Positions 51,616-60,442 of a stretch of 64,000 nucleotides of DNA are shown here, piece by piece. The notes under the pieces are model-generated. The model did not search any database, had not been told where the DNA came from, and worked only from the letters and a program-made list of their open reading frames with translations. Source of the DNA: Mycobacterium conspicuum. GTDB taxonomy: Bacteria > Actinomycetota > Actinomycetes > Mycobacteriales > Mycobacteriaceae. Both the position numbers and the translations under genes were made by a program. The first letter of the stretch is position 1. Each line of letters begins with the position of its first letter. The DNA is taken from positions 2,790,001 through 2,854,000 of the forward strand of contig NZ_AP022613.1 in assembly GCF_010730195.1 (NCBI RefSeq). The letters are read 5' to 3'.

Positions 51616-52851
51616 ATGACTGCTGCACTGGATTTCGCCACGCTTCCGCCCGAGGTCAACTCGGCTCGGATGTATTCGGGGGCAGGCTCTGGTCCGATGC
51701 TGGCCGCGGCGTCGGCGTGGAACGTGCTGGCCGCCGAATTGCGTTCCACTGCATTGTCTTACGGCAAGGTGCTGACAGCGCTGGCCGGCGAGGAATGGCA
51801 CGGCCCGGCGTCGGCGGCGATGGCGGCGGCCGCAATGCCGTATGTGGCGTGGATGAGCAGCACCGCCGCGCAGGCCGAGCGGACCGCGGCGCAGGCCACG
51901 GCGGCGGCGGCCGCCTACGAGTCGGCGTTTGCCGCTACGGTGGCACCGGCCCTGGTGGCGGCCAATCGCGCCCAGCTGTCGTCGCTCATCGCGACGAATG
52001 TAATCGGGCAAAACACCGCCGCGATCGCCGCCAACGAGGCGCAGTACGCCGAGATGTGGGCGCAAGACGCAGCGGCCATGTACGGCTACGCCGCCGCCTC
52101 GGCGTCGGCCAGCCGGTTGACGGCGTTCACGCAGCCTGCCCCGATCGCCAACGAAAGCGGGGCGAGCGCCCAAGCGGCGGCGCGCACCGGAGCCGCCGCC
52201 ACCTCGGCCGGCAGCGGACAGCGCACGTTGTCCAGGGTGCTCTCCGCGGTGCCCAACGCGCTGCAAAGTTTGGCCGCGCCGACCTCGTCGGGGTCGGGCC
52301 TGGGCGGGTTCAACATCTTCGCGTCGGGGTCGGGTTCTGAGAGCTCGGGGCTGTCCGGCCTGCTCAATTTGGTCTCCGGCTCGAACGGCTCGGCCTTGGG
52401 AAACTTCTTGAACGCCAACCTGTGGAACACGATCTTTTCGTCGGGGTTCTACATGCCGGGCAACTTCATGGGCACGGCGGCCGACTTCATGGGCATCGCC
52501 GGGGGACAGGCCGCCCAACAGGCCATCGGCGAAATCGCCCAAGGCCCGCTCGGCACCGCGCTGGCCGGGCCGTTGCGAGCCATGTCCAGCTTCGGCAACT
52601 CCATCGACATGGGCTTGGGGCGTGCCGCCCTGGTCGGTCCGCTTTCGGTGCCGCCGAGCTGGGCCGAGGCGGCACCGCATGCACCGTTGTCCTCGACCCT
52701 GGGTGCAACGCCGATGGTGGCCCCTCCGGCCATGGCGACCGGCATGCCGGGAGTGCCGCTTGGCGGATTGGGTGCACAAGGCTTGGGGCGCAACGTCCCT
52801 CAGTACGGCTTTCGCCCCAGCTTCGTGACGCGTCCCCCGGCAGCCGGATAG
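51616..52851 (+). CDS. PPE family protein in M-box leader operon
   Basis: A 411-residue PPE-SVP protein. It begins MTAALDFATLPPEVNSARMY, with the WxG turn EEWHGPASAAM and GPLSVPPSW near the end. AGGGGGG lies just upstream and overlaps the end of the mini-PE frame, so the two are translationally coupled. The next PPE (52860) shares the MTAALDFA start and overall length and is a tandem duplicate. Control by the M-box 380 bp upstream would make it magnesium responsive; PPE proteins can act as outer-membrane uptake factors, so a role in Mg2+ entry is a reasonable guess. Confidence 0.93.
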   Translation: MTAALDFATLPPEVNSARMYSGAGSGPMLAAASAWNVLAAELRSTALSYGKVLTALAGEEWHGPASAAMAAAAMPYVAWMSSTAAQAERTAAQATAAAAAYESAFAATVAPALVAANRAQLSSLIATNVIGQNTAAIAANEAQYAEMWAQDAAAMYGYAAASASASRLTAFTQPAPIANESGASAQAAARTGAAATSAGSGQRTLSRVLSAVPNALQSLAAPTSSGSGLGGFNIFASGSGSESSGLSGLLNLVSGSNGSALGNFLNANLWNTIFSSGFYMPGNFMGTAADFMGIAGGQAAQQAIGEIAQGPLGTALAGPLRAMSSFGNSIDMGLGRAALVGPLSVPPSWAEAAPHAPLSSTLGATPMVAPPAMATGMPGVPLGGLGAQGLGRNVPQYGFRPSFVTRPPAAG

Positions 52852-52859
52852 CCCACCCG

Positions 52860-54095
52860 ATGACGGCAGCACTGGACTTCGCGATGCTTCCGCCCGAAAT
52901 CAATTCGGGCCGCATGTATTTCGGGCCGGGTCCCGGCTCGATGCTTGCCGCCGCATCGGCCTGGCATGAGCTGGCATCCGAATTATGTTTGGCAGCAACG
53001 GGTTACAGCTCCGTGCTTGCTGATCTCGCCGGCCAAGCATGGCATGGTCCGTCGTCGGCGACGATGGCGGCGGCGGTCGCGCCGTACGTGGCGTGGCTGA
53101 GCGGCACCGCGGCACTGGCCGAGCAGACCGCGGCGCAGGCCGAGGCGGCTGTGGCGGCGTACGAGGCGGCGTTCGCGGCCACGGTCCCCCCGTCCGTGAT
53201 CGCGGCGAACCGCGCGCAACTGTTGGTGCTTGTCGCGACCAACTTCTTCGGGCAAAACACGCCGGCGATCGCGGCCACCGAAGCCCACTACACACAGATG
53301 TGGGCGCAGGATGCGACGGCGATGTACGGCTACGCCGGCTCCTCGGCGGTGGCCAGCCAGCTGACGCCATTCGACCAGCCCGCCCGGGTTGCCGACGCCA
53401 CCGGACCCACGACTCAAGCCGCTGCCGTCGCGCAGGCTTCCGCCACACCGGCGGGCACCGCGCAGAGCACGTTGTCGCAGCTTGTGGCGACGCTGCCCGG
53501 CGCCCTGCAAAACCTGGCTTCCCCGGCTTCGTCCGGCTCCCAGCTGAGCGGCGCGCTCGGCGGATTCGATCTCTTCACGTCGGGGTCGTCGACCACCGGG
53601 CTGCCCGGAGTCCTCGACGCGATATTCGGGCCGAACGGCTCCGCCTTGGCAGACTTCCTCAACTCCGAGGTCTTGAACAGCGTCTTTGCCTCGGGCTTCT
53701 TCATGCCGGCCCGGTTTATGGGCAACACGTCTGACTTTTTGGGCCTGGCCGGCAAAGGCGCCGATCCCGCCGCGGCCGTGCCCGGCGCGGCCGCCGAGGC
53801 AGTTCAAACCCCGCTGGGCGGTGTCGGAGCGTTGGGTAACTCCGCCGGGATGGGACGAGCAAACCTCATCGGGCCGCTTTCGGTGCCACCCGGCTGGGCA
53901 ACCCCTGCGCAGCTGTACAACTCCCTGCCGGCGCCGCCAGGCGGCGCGCCCTTGGGAACCCCGGCAGCGGCCGTGGCCGACGGCACGCCGCCGGTGCCGC
54001 TAGCCAAGATGGCGGCCGGCACCGGCGAGGGGCGCGCTGTGCCGCAATACGGCTTCCGCCCGCGGTTCGTCGCACGTCCACCCGCGGCCGGGTGA
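52860..54095 (+). CDS. PPE family protein, tandem paralogue
   Basis: A 411-residue PPE-SVP protein starting MTAALDFAMLPPEINSGRMY, with WHGPSSATM as the WxG turn and GPLSVPPGW in the SVP region. ATG 52860 lies 8 nt after the stop of the previous PPE gene, so they share a transcript. It differs from that gene throughout, so the duplication is old, unlike the 33.8-40.0 kb modules. A 7-bp hairpin (54112-54118 / 54130-54136) follows and may end the M-box transcript. Confidence 0.93.
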   Translation: MTAALDFAMLPPEINSGRMYFGPGPGSMLAAASAWHELASELCLAATGYSSVLADLAGQAWHGPSSATMAAAVAPYVAWLSGTAALAEQTAAQAEAAVAAYEAAFAATVPPSVIAANRAQLLVLVATNFFGQNTPAIAATEAHYTQMWAQDATAMYGYAGSSAVASQLTPFDQPARVADATGPTTQAAAVAQASATPAGTAQSTLSQLVATLPGALQNLASPASSGSQLSGALGGFDLFTSGSSTTGLPGVLDAIFGPNGSALADFLNSEVLNSVFASGFFMPARFMGNTSDFLGLAGKGADPAAAVPGAAAEAVQTPLGGVGALGNSAGMGRANLIGPLSVPPGWATPAQLYNSLPAPPGGAPLGTPAAAVADGTPPVPLAKMAAGTGEGRAVPQYGFRPRFVARPPAAG

Positions 54096-54936
54096 CCGGG
54101 CTACCGGCCCGACCACGCCCTCCATGCCCGCGTGGTGAGCATGTAGCAACCTCACAACTGGGCAGCATGATGTTTCCAGGAATACCCAATAGCGTAGTGA
54201 ACTGCGGAAATACTCTTTCGATGCTCCCAGGAAACTTCCAGCAGCAAATCAGCCTCGTGACAGTTGACAATGATTATTCTTGATAAACTTTAGGGGAGTG
54301 TCAGATGACAACTAGCTGTCGAGTATGAAGGCTGCGCCAATGCCAATGAAGAACGCGCGACGCCCCGCGCCCGGGCCGCACCGCGAGAAACCGCCCCTCG
54401 GGCGCGCCTGGCGGCGACGGCTAGCGCCGATAGCACGCTTGGCACGAGTGAGGGCTGAGTCGGGTCGATGGCTTCGTGTGTCGGCACAAAAACGTCAGTC
54501 ACCGCCCGGCAGCGCTCGCCATGTTCCGAATTCTAATCGTTTACATCTAGGGCATTAGGGGGCTTGCTGACCTAGCGATCAACATGGGTGGTAAATAGCG
54601 CGCGGCATCGGCAAACGCATCTTAGATCTATTTCGGTGCGTGGAATATCTTTGCGTGTAAATATACGTACAAACTATTTGCCGATATTCGATGATAGGTC
54701 ACTGGACTGCGTTATCAGCGATCGTGCTGTTTGCTGTGAATCTCACTGAACCTCGGCGGATTGGACAATAATTTGTTACATCATGTTACCAGGCGCGATA
54801 CCAATCGAGCCCATTTAATTCATTATGATCGCTATGTTGAACGGGACGCCTGGATCGGGGATGGCGTCGAATCTTTCAAGCCGGACGAGAACGCTTGACG
54901 AAATACACAGGACAACACATTCTAAGGAGACGATTT
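54096..54936. promoter_or_regulatory. 841-bp non-coding region ahead of PE20, partly AT-rich
   Basis: No gene can be supported here. It begins with an inverted repeat ACCACGC / GCGTGGT (54112-54136), a weak terminator. TTGACAATGATTATTCTTGA at 54264-54283 is an imperfect palindrome that contains a -35-like TTGACA and resembles Fur/Zur-type boxes. From about 54590 to 54900 the sequence is much poorer in GC than its surroundings, with GTTAC-atcat-GTTAC near 54774-54788. The region should hold the PE20 promoter. I see no M-box in it, although M. tuberculosis has its M-box ahead of PE20. Confidence 0.45.
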
Positions 54937-55236
54937 ATGTCCTTTGTTACCGCACAACCTGAGGCGCTGGCGGCTGCGGCCAGCAACCTGGCCGGGATCG
55001 GATCGGCGATGAGTTCCGCAAACGCCGCCGCGGCCGCCCCAACCACCGGCGTGGTTCCCGCCGCTGCTGACGAGGTGTCGGCCCTGACCGCGGCGCAGTT
55101 CGCCGCGCACGCGCAGATGTATCAGGCAGTGGCGGCGCAGGCTGCCGCCATTCACGAACAGTTCGTGGCGGCGCTGAGCGCGAGTTCGGGTTCATATGCG
55201 GCCACCGAGGCGGCGAACGCGGCCGCGGCTACCTAG
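54937..55236 (+). CDS. PE20: PE family protein, PE20-like
   Basis: A 99-residue PE-only protein, MSFVTAQPEALAAAASNLAG at the start and YAATE at the end. AAGGAGA lies 7 nt before ATG 54937. The PPE gene follows after 17 bp. Location before PPE31-, PPE33-, Rv1810- and mgtC-like genes equals PE20 (Rv1806). In M. tuberculosis the PE20/PPE31 pair has been linked to Mg2+ supply, which suits the MgtC neighbour and the riboswitch further upstream. Confidence 0.93.
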   Translation: MSFVTAQPEALAAAASNLAGIGSAMSSANAAAAAPTTGVVPAAADEVSALTAAQFAAHAQMYQAVAAQAAAIHEQFVAALSASSGSYAATEAANAAAAT

Positions 55237-55253
55237 GGGAGAGGCGGACTTCG

Positions 55254-56564
55254 ATGTTGGATTTCGGGGCGCTACCGCCAGAGATCAATTCCGGCCGAAT
55301 GTATCTCGGAGCGGGATCGGGGCCAATGCTGGCCGCCGCGGCCGCCTGGGATTCGTTGGCGGCGGATTTGCAGTCCGCGGCCTCGTCGTATGGGTCGACG
55401 GTCGAGGGCCTGGTGGCCGGGGCGTGGACGGGTCCGTCGTCGATGACGATGGCGGCAGCGGCCGCACCCTTCACGACGTGGGTCAGCGGCGCGGCCGCGC
55501 AGGCCGAACAAGCCGCCGCGCAAGCCAAGCTGGCGGCCGGCGCCTACGAGACGGCCTTCGCGGCCACGGTGCCTCCTCCGGTAATCGCGGCGAATCGCGC
55601 GTTGTTGGCAATGTTGGTCGCGACCAACTTCTTAGGTCAGAACACCCCCGCGATCGCGGCCACCGAAGCCCACTACATGGAAATGTGGGCGCAGGACGCC
55701 GCCGCGATGTACGCCTACGCCGGGTCGTCGTCGGCCGCCTCGCAGCTGACGCCGTTCACCGAACCGCCGCAGACTACCAACCCCGCGGGCGTCGCGGCGC
55801 AATCGGCCGCGGTCTCGCAGTCCGGCGCCGAGAGCGGCTTGGACATCGGCACGAAGCTTTCCCAGCTGATCGACTCGGTGCCGACGTGGCTGCAAAACCT
55901 GGCGACGACCCTCGGGTCGGCCGGGCAGGCGGGCGGGGCGGGCAACCTGTTGTCGGGCCTGGATCTGCCTCAGCTCGCCAACGTCGGAAATTTGGTGCCG
56001 GCGAGCTGGACGACCGACCTGGCCAACTGGAACACCATCATGTCCACCATCGCCTCGGGGCCCTACTCCCTGCAGGGTTTGACGTCCATCCCCGGTGGTC
56101 CGTTCCTGTCGTTCGGCCAGGTGTACTCCTACGCCCAGAACGGCCAAGGTTTGGTCGCTTTCGGTGCTCCGAAAGTCGCTCATGGGGCGTTGTCGCCGCT
56201 GATGAGTGAACTGCCCAAGGTGGCGACCGCGGGAAGCGTCAGTCCCGTCACCGGCGCGATGGGCAAGTCGGCGCTGGTGGGAAGCATGTCGGTGCCGCAG
56301 GGCTGGACCGAGGCCGCGCCGACGACGATCAGGACACTCGCCTCGGCACTACCCACCAACCTCGCGGCGCTGCCGGAGGCCCCGATGGCCGGTGAAGGTG
56401 GGGTGTTCAGCCAGATGGCCCTGTCGAGCCTGGCGGGACGTGCCATGTCCGCTTCCGCGGTCCATTCCGTGAGCGGTGGTGCCGCGGCGAGCTCGCTCGG
56501 CGGCCTCGCCGAAGCTGATCCGGCCGCGGCCACCATCATCGTGATTCCGGCGCTCGACGACTAG
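55254..56564 (+). CDS. PPE family protein, PPE31-like
   Basis: A 436-residue PPE-SVP protein beginning MLDFGALPPEINSGRMYLGA with WTGPSSMTM as the WxG turn and GSMSVPQGW in the SVP region. The end, TIIVIPALDD, departs from the usual PRPPAAG finish. It pairs by position with PE20 (17-bp gap) and precedes another PPE gene by 22 bp. Likely exported by ESX-5 and, by analogy to PE20/PPE31, involved in Mg2+ acquisition at the outer membrane (inference). Confidence 0.92.
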   Translation: MLDFGALPPEINSGRMYLGAGSGPMLAAAAAWDSLAADLQSAASSYGSTVEGLVAGAWTGPSSMTMAAAAAPFTTWVSGAAAQAEQAAAQAKLAAGAYETAFAATVPPPVIAANRALLAMLVATNFLGQNTPAIAATEAHYMEMWAQDAAAMYAYAGSSSAASQLTPFTEPPQTTNPAGVAAQSAAVSQSGAESGLDIGTKLSQLIDSVPTWLQNLATTLGSAGQAGGAGNLLSGLDLPQLANVGNLVPASWTTDLANWNTIMSTIASGPYSLQGLTSIPGGPFLSFGQVYSYAQNGQGLVAFGAPKVAHGALSPLMSELPKVATAGSVSPVTGAMGKSALVGSMSVPQGWTEAAPTTIRTLASALPTNLAALPEAPMAGEGGVFSQMALSSLAGRAMSASAVHSVSGGAAASSLGGLAEADPAAATIIVIPALDD

Positions 56565-56586
56565 CTGAGACTGAGGGGATAGAGCC

Positions 56587-57990
56587 GTGTTCTATGCAGC
56601 GTTTCCACCGGAATTCAACTCGGGCAGGATGTATAGCGGTGCGGGATCGGGGTCTTTGCGCTCCGCCGCCGCGGCCTGGGAGGGACTGGCGGGCGAGATC
56701 CAGTCGACCGTGGGTTCCTATTCGTCGGTGGTCGACGACTTGGTCAGCGGCGCGTGGAGTGGACCGACGTCGATGGCCATGTTGGCGGCGGTCACACCGT
56801 ATTTGAGCTGGATGCAGGCCGCCGGGGCCACCGCCGGCGAAGCAGCAGCGCAGGCCACCGCGGCGGCAAGCGCCTATGAGGCGGCGTTCGCCGCCCATGT
56901 GCCACCCGCCGAGATCTCGGCCAATCGCACCCGACTGGCCCAGCTCGTGGCGACCAACATCTTCGGCCAGAACACCCCGGCCATCGCCTCCACCGAGATT
57001 GAATACGCCGAAATGTGGGTGCAAGACGCCCTCGCCATGGACGGCTACGCGGGCTCGTCGGCGGCGGCCACCAAGTTGACCCCGTTCACCGCGGCACCGC
57101 AGATCACCAATGCCGGCGGGCTGGCGGGGCAAGCCGCCGCGGTCACTCAGGCCGTCGGTACCTCGGCGGGCAGCGCGCAGTCGGCTGTGTCGTCGCTGTC
57201 GTCGCTGACCGACCCGTGGTCGTGGCTGTTACAAGTGGGCGCGAACCTGTCTACCGACTACACGGACACCCTCAATGGGCTGCTGAATTCGCTGTTTGGC
57301 ACGGGCACGTCCGCGCTGTATTCCAGCGTGTACAACGCCGTAAAAGTCCCGCTCGGCTTCACCACCGGGTTCAACGACATCGGGTTGCTGATCAACCTGC
57401 CCGCCTCGCAGTTCCTCAAGTTCGCCCCGCACGCCGTGGCGGGCGCGATCCCCAGGGACGCGCTGGGAGCCGGGCTCGCGGCACCGCATTGGGGCCGGGG
57501 CACGCTGTTCGGTTCGGTCACCCCGGAGGCGCATTTCGGCCGGGGCACCCTGGTCGGAAACCTGCGCGTGCCGCCCAGCTGGGCCCCGGCCACCCCGGCC
57601 ATCCGTACGGTTGCAGCCGCCCTCACCGCGGCCGGGCCCGAGGCGGTGCCGGCAGCGGCACTGGGTGAGGGCGGACTGCTGAGCGCGGCGTCGCTGGCGG
57701 GCATGCTCGGAGCCGCCGCCGGGGCGGGCGCACCCGACGTCGCCACGGCCGGCGTGCGCGGCCGACTCACCCCGCTCAAGGACCTCAAGGACAGCACGTC
57801 GCCGGAGAAGTTGAAGCGTCTGGTGGCACAGATATCGGAGAAACCCGAAAGCGTGCAACACCATCGCGTCGATCAAGAAGGCCTGGACAGCCTGCTCGAA
57901 CAGCTGGCCAAGAAGCCCGGCATCCACGCGGTGCACCTGTCCAAGGGCGACAAACCCAAAGTCGTGCCGGCGGATGCCCGATTGGGCTGA
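56587..57990 (+). CDS. PPE family protein, PPE33-like, with charged C-terminal tail
   Basis: A 467-residue PPE protein; the length equals PPE33 (468 residues) within one. It starts MFYAAFPPEFNSGRMYSGAG, so the usual LPPE is FPPE. The WxG turn is GAWSGPTSMAM, and the SVP motif is changed to GNLRVPPSW. After residue about 395 it has a lysine-rich, highly charged tail (LKDLKDSTSPEKLKRLVAQI; AKKPGIHAVHLSKGDKPK) unlike the glycine/proline-rich ends of the other PPE proteins here. The tail probably folds separately. Confidence 0.92.
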   Translation: MFYAAFPPEFNSGRMYSGAGSGSLRSAAAAWEGLAGEIQSTVGSYSSVVDDLVSGAWSGPTSMAMLAAVTPYLSWMQAAGATAGEAAAQATAAASAYEAAFAAHVPPAEISANRTRLAQLVATNIFGQNTPAIASTEIEYAEMWVQDALAMDGYAGSSAAATKLTPFTAAPQITNAGGLAGQAAAVTQAVGTSAGSAQSAVSSLSSLTDPWSWLLQVGANLSTDYTDTLNGLLNSLFGTGTSALYSSVYNAVKVPLGFTTGFNDIGLLINLPASQFLKFAPHAVAGAIPRDALGAGLAAPHWGRGTLFGSVTPEAHFGRGTLVGNLRVPPSWAPATPAIRTVAAALTAAGPEAVPAAALGEGGLLSAASLAGMLGAAAGAGAPDVATAGVRGRLTPLKDLKDSTSPEKLKRLVAQISEKPESVQHHRVDQEGLDSLLEQLAKKPGIHAVHLSKGDKPKVVPADARLG

Positions 57991-58064
57991 CGGGCGGGCA
58001 TTTCCATCGAAAATGATTGGTAATAGGCATCTTTGAGAAGCCTGGACTGAAAGGTTGGTGAATT

Positions 58065-58379
58065 GTGAGGCAGCTTGTACCGCTACTCGGGGTTGCCGCC
58101 CTGATCGGCTTCGCCGCGCCCGCTTACGCGGATCCGGGTGACGGCGACGATGCAAGCTTTTTGGCAGCGCTGAACAAGGTCGGCATCTCCTACGCGAGTC
58201 CTGCGCAGGCCGTCACGTCCGGCAGGGCGGTATGTGAGTGCTTGAGCAACGGTGAATCGGGTCTGGAGCTCGTCCACGACGTCAAGACCCACAATCCCGG
58301 AATGGACATGGAGAACGCGTCGAATTTCGCCATGATTTCGGCGAAATTCTTCTGTCCCGACCAACTCTCCAAGGCCTGA
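58065..58379 (+). CDS. secreted DUF732 protein (Rv1810-like)
   Basis: A 104-residue protein with an N-terminal signal peptide (LVPLLGVAALIGFAAPAYA, cleavage before DPG). The mature part follows the DUF732 pattern DDASFLAALNKVGISY, then AVTSGRAVCECLSNGES, with cysteines (VCEC, FFCPD) that can form a disulfide. Start is GTG 58065. Its place between PPE33 and mgtC equals Rv1810. The function of the family is unknown; it is a small exported protein. Confidence 0.88.
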   Translation: MRQLVPLLGVAALIGFAAPAYADPGDGDDASFLAALNKVGISYASPAQAVTSGRAVCECLSNGESGLELVHDVKTHNPGMDMENASNFAMISAKFFCPDQLSKA

Positions 58380-58529
58380 GCGGGGCGCGTTCGCGACGCG
58401 ATGGTTGCCCAGGCGTGGCCACATGGCGACGGTTATGCCGAGGGTCTACCTGCCGTTTACCTGCAGGTGGTTAGCTGCTCGCAAAAGCAGCGCTGGAGGG
58501 CTGGAACACCACAAGGGGAATTGCGCGTC

Positions 58530-59246
58530 ATGCAGACATTGAGCGTCGCCGATTTCGCTATCCGACTCGCCGTCGGGGTCGGCTGCGGCGCCCTGATCGG
58601 CATCGAGCGGCAGTGGCGCGCACGCAGGGCGGGCCTGCGCACCAACGCATTAGTGGCCGCGGGCGCGACCTTGTTCGTGCTGTATGCGGTGGCCACGCCG
58701 GACAGCAGCCCCACCCGGGTCGCGTCCTACGTGGTGTCCGGTATCGGATTCTTGGGCGGTGGGGTGATCCTGCGTGAAGGGGTCAACGTCCGAGGCCTCA
58801 ACACCGCCGCCACCCTGTGGTGTTCCGCGGCGGTAGGCGTGCTGGCCGCGTCCGGCAACCTACTCTTCACGGCGATCGGCACCGGTGCCGTCATCGCCAT
58901 CCACCTCTTCATGCGCCCGTTGGGCAGGCTGATCGACCACGACAATACGAGCGACGATGACGAAACCCTGCAGCCCTATCTGCTGCAAGTTGTCAGCCGA
59001 CCGAAACACGAGCAATACGCGCGCGCCCAGATTATCCAGCACGCCGGCGGTAATGACATCACGCTGCGCGGACTCCACACCGGACGAGCCGGCGACGACG
59101 AAATCACTTTGACCGCACACCTACTCCTGAACGGCGACGTTCCCGCCCGGCTGGAGCGTTTGGTCGCCGAGCTGTCGCTGCAGCCGGGAGTTCGTGCGGT
59201 GCAGTGGTATGCCGGCGACGAAGCCCAGTCCGACGGGCACCGCTAG
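58530..59246 (+). CDS. mgtC: MgtC family membrane protein
   Basis: A 238-residue protein. The N-terminal membrane domain (FAIRLAVGVGCGALIGIERQ, the conserved ER-W; GLRTNALVAAGATLFV; GIGFLGGGVILREG) has about five helices; the C-terminal soluble ACT-like domain binds ligands. MgtC is needed for growth in low Mg2+ and inside macrophages; it is not itself a Mg2+ pump. ATG 58530 was taken because the conserved domain starts there; AAGGGG lies 11 nt upstream. It lies 150 bp after the DUF732 gene, downstream of the PE/PPE and riboswitch block. Confidence 0.95.
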   Translation: MQTLSVADFAIRLAVGVGCGALIGIERQWRARRAGLRTNALVAAGATLFVLYAVATPDSSPTRVASYVVSGIGFLGGGVILREGVNVRGLNTAATLWCSAAVGVLAASGNLLFTAIGTGAVIAIHLFMRPLGRLIDHDNTSDDDETLQPYLLQVVSRPKHEQYARAQIIQHAGGNDITLRGLHTGRAGDDEITLTAHLLLNGDVPARLERLVAELSLQPGVRAVQWYAGDEAQSDGHR

Positions 59247-60442
59247 GGACGGGCCTGCAGCTCCGGCGCGGCCGCGGCCAACAGGTCCGCCCGGTTGCCG
59301 GTCAATGGGGGATAGATCCGCCGGGTGTTGATGGTTTGCTTGGTCGCCTTGGCCTTCGCCCCGGCGGCCACCACCACCCGGTCCCACCCCTCGGTGTAGA
59401 CGGCACCGGCCGCGCCGAGGTCGAGAACCGTGACGTACCAAGGGATTCGCAGGGTCAGCATCGGTTCGCCGCACACGTCGCTGATGACGTTGTATCCGGC
59501 GTAGCGGCCCATCGGGCGGCCGTGCTGACAAGACATCACCGACACATGTTCGTCGTCCATGCGGGCGGCGGCGACGTCGCCGGCGGCGAATATCGACGGC
59601 ACCCCGGCCACCCGCAGGTGGTCGTCGACCGGCACCCGACCCAGCCGGTCGCCGGGCACCGGCAGCTGCTCGGTCAGTGCACTGGCCCGCATACCGGCGC
59701 ACCACACCACGGTGGCCGTGTGCAGCCACTCGCCCGAGCTCAGCGACACGCCATCGCGGCTGACTTCCTGGACACCCACTGAAGTCCTGGTCTCAATGCC
59801 GTTGTGCGACAACGCTCGTTCGATCACTGGACGCGCCGACGTGCCCATGTCGGAACCCACGAAGGGGTTGCGGTCGACCAATACGACCCGGCCATCGTCA
59901 CCGAATAGCGTTCGCAATCTGCCCGGCAGCTCGCACGCCGTCTCGATACCGGTGAGCCCGGCGCCGACGACGACGACCGTCGCGGCCGCCGCCCGCGGCA
60001 TTGCGGCCGAGCCGCGCGCGAGCCGCTGTAGATGGTCCTGCAGCGCCAGGGCCCCGTCGTGGGTGTCGACGTCAAAGCCGAACTCGCGCAAGCCCGGAAC
60101 CGCGGGCCTGACCACCTGGCTACCCGACGCCAGCACCACGCGGTCGTAGCCGTACGTCACGCCACGTGACGTCGTGACGGTGCGCGCATCGGTGTCGATC
60201 GCCTGCACCTCGGCGGCGACGTGCGCGACGCCGACCGGGTCGAGCAGATCGGCGAGCGGGATGCGGCAGGCGCTGAGGTCGGCCTCGTAGTTGCGAACCC
60301 GGATGTCATGAAAAGGCTTGGCGCTCAACACGGTGATATCGATGGCGCCGGGCGGCACTCCGAGTTCGTCGAGTCGCCGGGCGGCACCCAGCGCGGCCCA
60401 CAGCCCCGCGAACCCGGAGCCGATCACCATCACGGAGGTCAC
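59243..60442 (-). CDS. NADH dehydrogenase-like flavoprotein (Rv1812c-like)
   Basis: A 399-residue pyridine nucleotide-disulfide oxidoreductase fold. The FAD motif is VIGSGFAGLWAALGAARR; the NAD motif is VVVVGAGLTGIETACEL; the late FAD contact is PSIFAAGDVAAAR. It resembles type II NADH dehydrogenases, which pass electrons from NADH to menaquinone without pumping protons. Start GTG 60442 overlaps the stop of the upstream hydrolase gene (GTGA). Its 3' end overlaps mgtC by 4 bp (convergent). Length and place equal Rv1812c. Confidence 0.9.
   Translation of the reverse strand: MTSVMVIGSGFAGLWAALGAARRLDELGVPPGAIDITVLSAKPFHDIRVRNYEADLSACRIPLADLLDPVGVAHVAAEVQAIDTDARTVTTSRGVTYGYDRVVLASGSQVVRPAVPGLREFGFDVDTHDGALALQDHLQRLARGSAAMPRAAAATVVVVGAGLTGIETACELPGRLRTLFGDDGRVVLVDRNPFVGSDMGTSARPVIERALSHNGIETRTSVGVQEVSRDGVSLSSGEWLHTATVVWCAGMRASALTEQLPVPGDRLGRVPVDDHLRVAGVPSIFAAGDVAAARMDDEHVSVMSCQHGRPMGRYAGYNVISDVCGEPMLTLRIPWYVTVLDLGAAGAVYTEGWDRVVVAAGAKAKATKQTINTRRIYPPLTGNRADLLAAAAPELQARP

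Noticed and set aside
54264..54289. Firm assignment of a sigma-70-type promoter at TTGACA
   Set aside because: Candidate -10 boxes (TAAACT) leave a spacer of only 14 nt, so I report only a possible regulatory palindrome.
54325..54558. 77-codon frame ahead of PE20 as a gene
   Set aside because: Arg/Pro-rich composition typical of chance frames in GC-rich DNA, no ribosome site, no known motif.
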